Source: Deltaproteobacteria bacterium RBG_16_64_85
Lineage (GTDB): Bacteria; Desulfobacterota; Deferrimicrobia; Deferrimicrobiales; Deferrimicrobiaceae
Direction: 5' to 3'
NCBI GenBank assembly: GCA_001798885.1
Contig: MGQW01000058.1
Span: 1-39,218 of the forward strand
Length of the DNA: 39,218 nt
Under the pieces are notes generated by a model. That model was not told where the DNA came from. It was given only the letters and a program-made list of their open reading frames with translations, and did no database searches. This document shows, piece by piece, positions 38,341-39,218 of this stretch. A program made the position numbers and the translations under genes. The stretch's first letter is position 1. Each line of letters begins with the position of its first letter.

Positions 38341-38697
38341 GTGACGAGGCCCGGAATACCGGATAAGTTTTACTTCAAGATCGGCGAGGTCAGCGAGATC
38401 CTCGGCGTACAGCCATACGTCGTCCGGTTCTGGGAAACGGAATTTCATCTGACCCCGGCGAAAAACCGGTCCCGGCACCGCGTCTACAACCGGCAGGAAC
38501 TGGAAAACCTCCTCGAAATCAAACGGCTTCTGTACGAAGAGAGGTTCACGATCGAGGGGGCGCGGAAGAAGTTGAAGGAACGCGTGAAGGAAAAGAGCAA
38601 ACAGCTCAATTTGAATTGGGAAGAGAAGAATCACAAGGCTCTCCTTCAACGCCTGAAGAAAGAGCTGACAAAGATCCGGGAGATGCTCGAAAATTAA
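38341..38697 (+). CDS. MerR-family transcriptional regulator
   Basis: A 118-aa protein with a MerR winged-helix domain (about 11-80): [21 protein letters not shown], then [23 protein letters not shown] and [11 protein letters not shown] charged coiled coil (about 80-118) would mediate dimerisation. There are no C-terminal metal- or drug-binding cysteines, so the inducer is unknown. Small regulators of this kind regularly follow ihfA in Desulfobacterota. The start is GTG at 38341, 18 nt after ihfA, with AGGGG upstream. Confidence 0.9.
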   Translation: MTRPGIPDKFYFKIGEVSEILGVQPYVVRFWETEFHLTPAKNRSRHRVYNRQELENLLEIKRLLYEERFTIEGARKKLKERVKEKSKQLNLNWEEKNHKALLQRLKKELTKIREMLEN

Positions 38698-38719
38698 GCC
38701 CTCCGATCTCTCCAATTCC

Positions 38720-39079
38720 TTGCAGCCGCAGGATCCGACCCGAGAGAATCATCGCCCGTGGGGGTATTTCGTCGTTCTTTCCGATGAAAAAGACCACAAG
38801 GTGAAGCGGATCATCGTCTACCCGGGCAAGCGGTTGAGTCTTCAGAGACATCGCAGGCGCGCCGAGCACTGGTACATCGTCAGCGGAGAGGGACTGGTCA
38901 CGCGCGACGAGGAACGGATCCCCGTGAGGGAGGGAGTCTCCCTGGACATCCCGCTGGGCGCGGTCCACCGGATTCAAAACTCGGGCGGATCCCCGCTGGT
39001 CTTCATCGAGGTACAGCGGGGCGAATACTTCGGGGAGGACGACATCGAACGGATCGAGGACGATTTCGGCCGCGCCTGA
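38720..39079 (+). CDS. Cupin, mannose-6-phosphate isomerase type II-like
   Basis: A single-domain cupin of 119 aa that resembles the C-terminal isomerase part of bifunctional ManC/AlgA proteins: RPWGYFVVLSDEKDHKVKRI, then the metal motif with H44, E49 and H50 (in RHRRRAEHWYIVSGEG) and H83 in AVHRIQN, and YFGEDDIERIEDDFGRA at the end. It could interconvert mannose-6-phosphate and fructose-6-phosphate, but free-standing versions may have other sugar-phosphate substrates. The only in-frame start near the N-terminus is TTG at 38720; no good ribosome binding site precedes it, so translation may depend on coupling to the upstream gene. Confidence 0.82.
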   Translation: MQPQDPTRENHRPWGYFVVLSDEKDHKVKRIIVYPGKRLSLQRHRRRAEHWYIVSGEGLVTRDEERIPVREGVSLDIPLGAVHRIQNSGGSPLVFIEVQRGEYFGEDDIERIEDDFGRA

Positions 39080-39106
39080 TGGTACGATGGATGGGGTAGA
39101 ATTGGC

Positions 39107-39135
39107 GTGACATCGCCATAAAGGACGGATAAGAT
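39107..39135 (+). promoter_or_regulatory. Putative promoter of tRNA-Pro
   Basis: GTGACA (39107-39112) and TAAGAT (39130-39135) are spaced by 17 nt, a good sigma-70-type pair, and the tRNA starts 13 nt after the -10 box. A small inverted repeat TGGCG-tgacat-CGCCA (39103-39118) overlaps the -35 region; whether it binds a regulator or is chance is unknown. Confidence 0.55.
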
Positions 39136-39147
39136 GCATTCCCTGGG

Positions 39148-39218
<71 letters not shown>

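Overview
The window is a gene-dense, GC-rich chromosomal segment in which every gene I can support lies on the + strand. The content is almost entirely core housekeeping. Gene order and families (ftsH-folP-cdaA-ybbR-glmM, lysC next to a (R)-citramalate synthase, an Rrf2/IscR-type cysteine-desulfurase operon, thrS-infC-rpmI-rplT-pheST-ihfA-merR followed by tRNA-Pro) point to a member of Desulfobacterota (the former Deltaproteobacteria), close in style to Geobacter or Deferrimicrobia-like lineages. That assignment is inference from family resemblance and synteny; no 16S rRNA gene is present.

Layout. 22-5846: membrane protease FtsH, folate enzyme FolP, the c-di-AMP cyclase CdaA with its YbbR partner, and GlmM. 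5847-5980: an inverted-repeat, REP/REPIN-like element. 5981-8691: pdxJ, acpS and a bifunctional NAD(P)HX repair enzyme. 8777-12501: tsaE, aspartate kinase, citramalate synthase and a small ComEA-like helix-hairpin-helix protein. 12494-17175: a putative IscR-box promoter region followed by cysE, an Rrf2/IscR regulator, cysteine desulfurase, mnmA and mtaB, a sulfur-supply and tRNA-thiolation unit. 17159-20949: rnc, era, der and a BrkB-like membrane protein. 20927-24886: a Ppx/GppA phosphatase and the GMP branch (guaB, guaA). 24883-31328: dnaE, hflX, pgsA and a PDZ/radical-SAM/DUF512 protein of unknown role. 31379-31455: tRNA-Val(GAC). 31528-38697: thrS, infC, rpmI, rplT, pheS, pheT, ihfA and a MerR-type regulator. 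38720-39079: a small cupin. 39149-39218: the 5' part of tRNA-Pro(GGG), cut by the window end.

The genes form long cotranscribed strings: most junctions are ATGA-type overlaps or overlaps of 1-46 nt, so translational coupling is probably common. No stretch longer than 300 nt lacks a gene; the largest gap between coding regions outside tRNAs is 134 nt (5847-5980). TTG and GTG starts are frequent, and infC appears to start at ATC. I found no CRISPR array, phage, intact insertion sequence, defence system or obvious Rho-independent terminator.

Functional links include t6A synthesis (TsaE) and its thiomethylation (MtaB), sulfur flow from CysE through the desulfurase to MnmA, and GTP metabolism (GuaB, GuaA, Ppx/GppA) near three GTPases. 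I do not see a convincing new biological system. The items most worth checking are the IscR-like operator, the ATC start of infC, the REPIN-like element, the DUF512 radical-SAM protein and the N-terminal extension of FolP.
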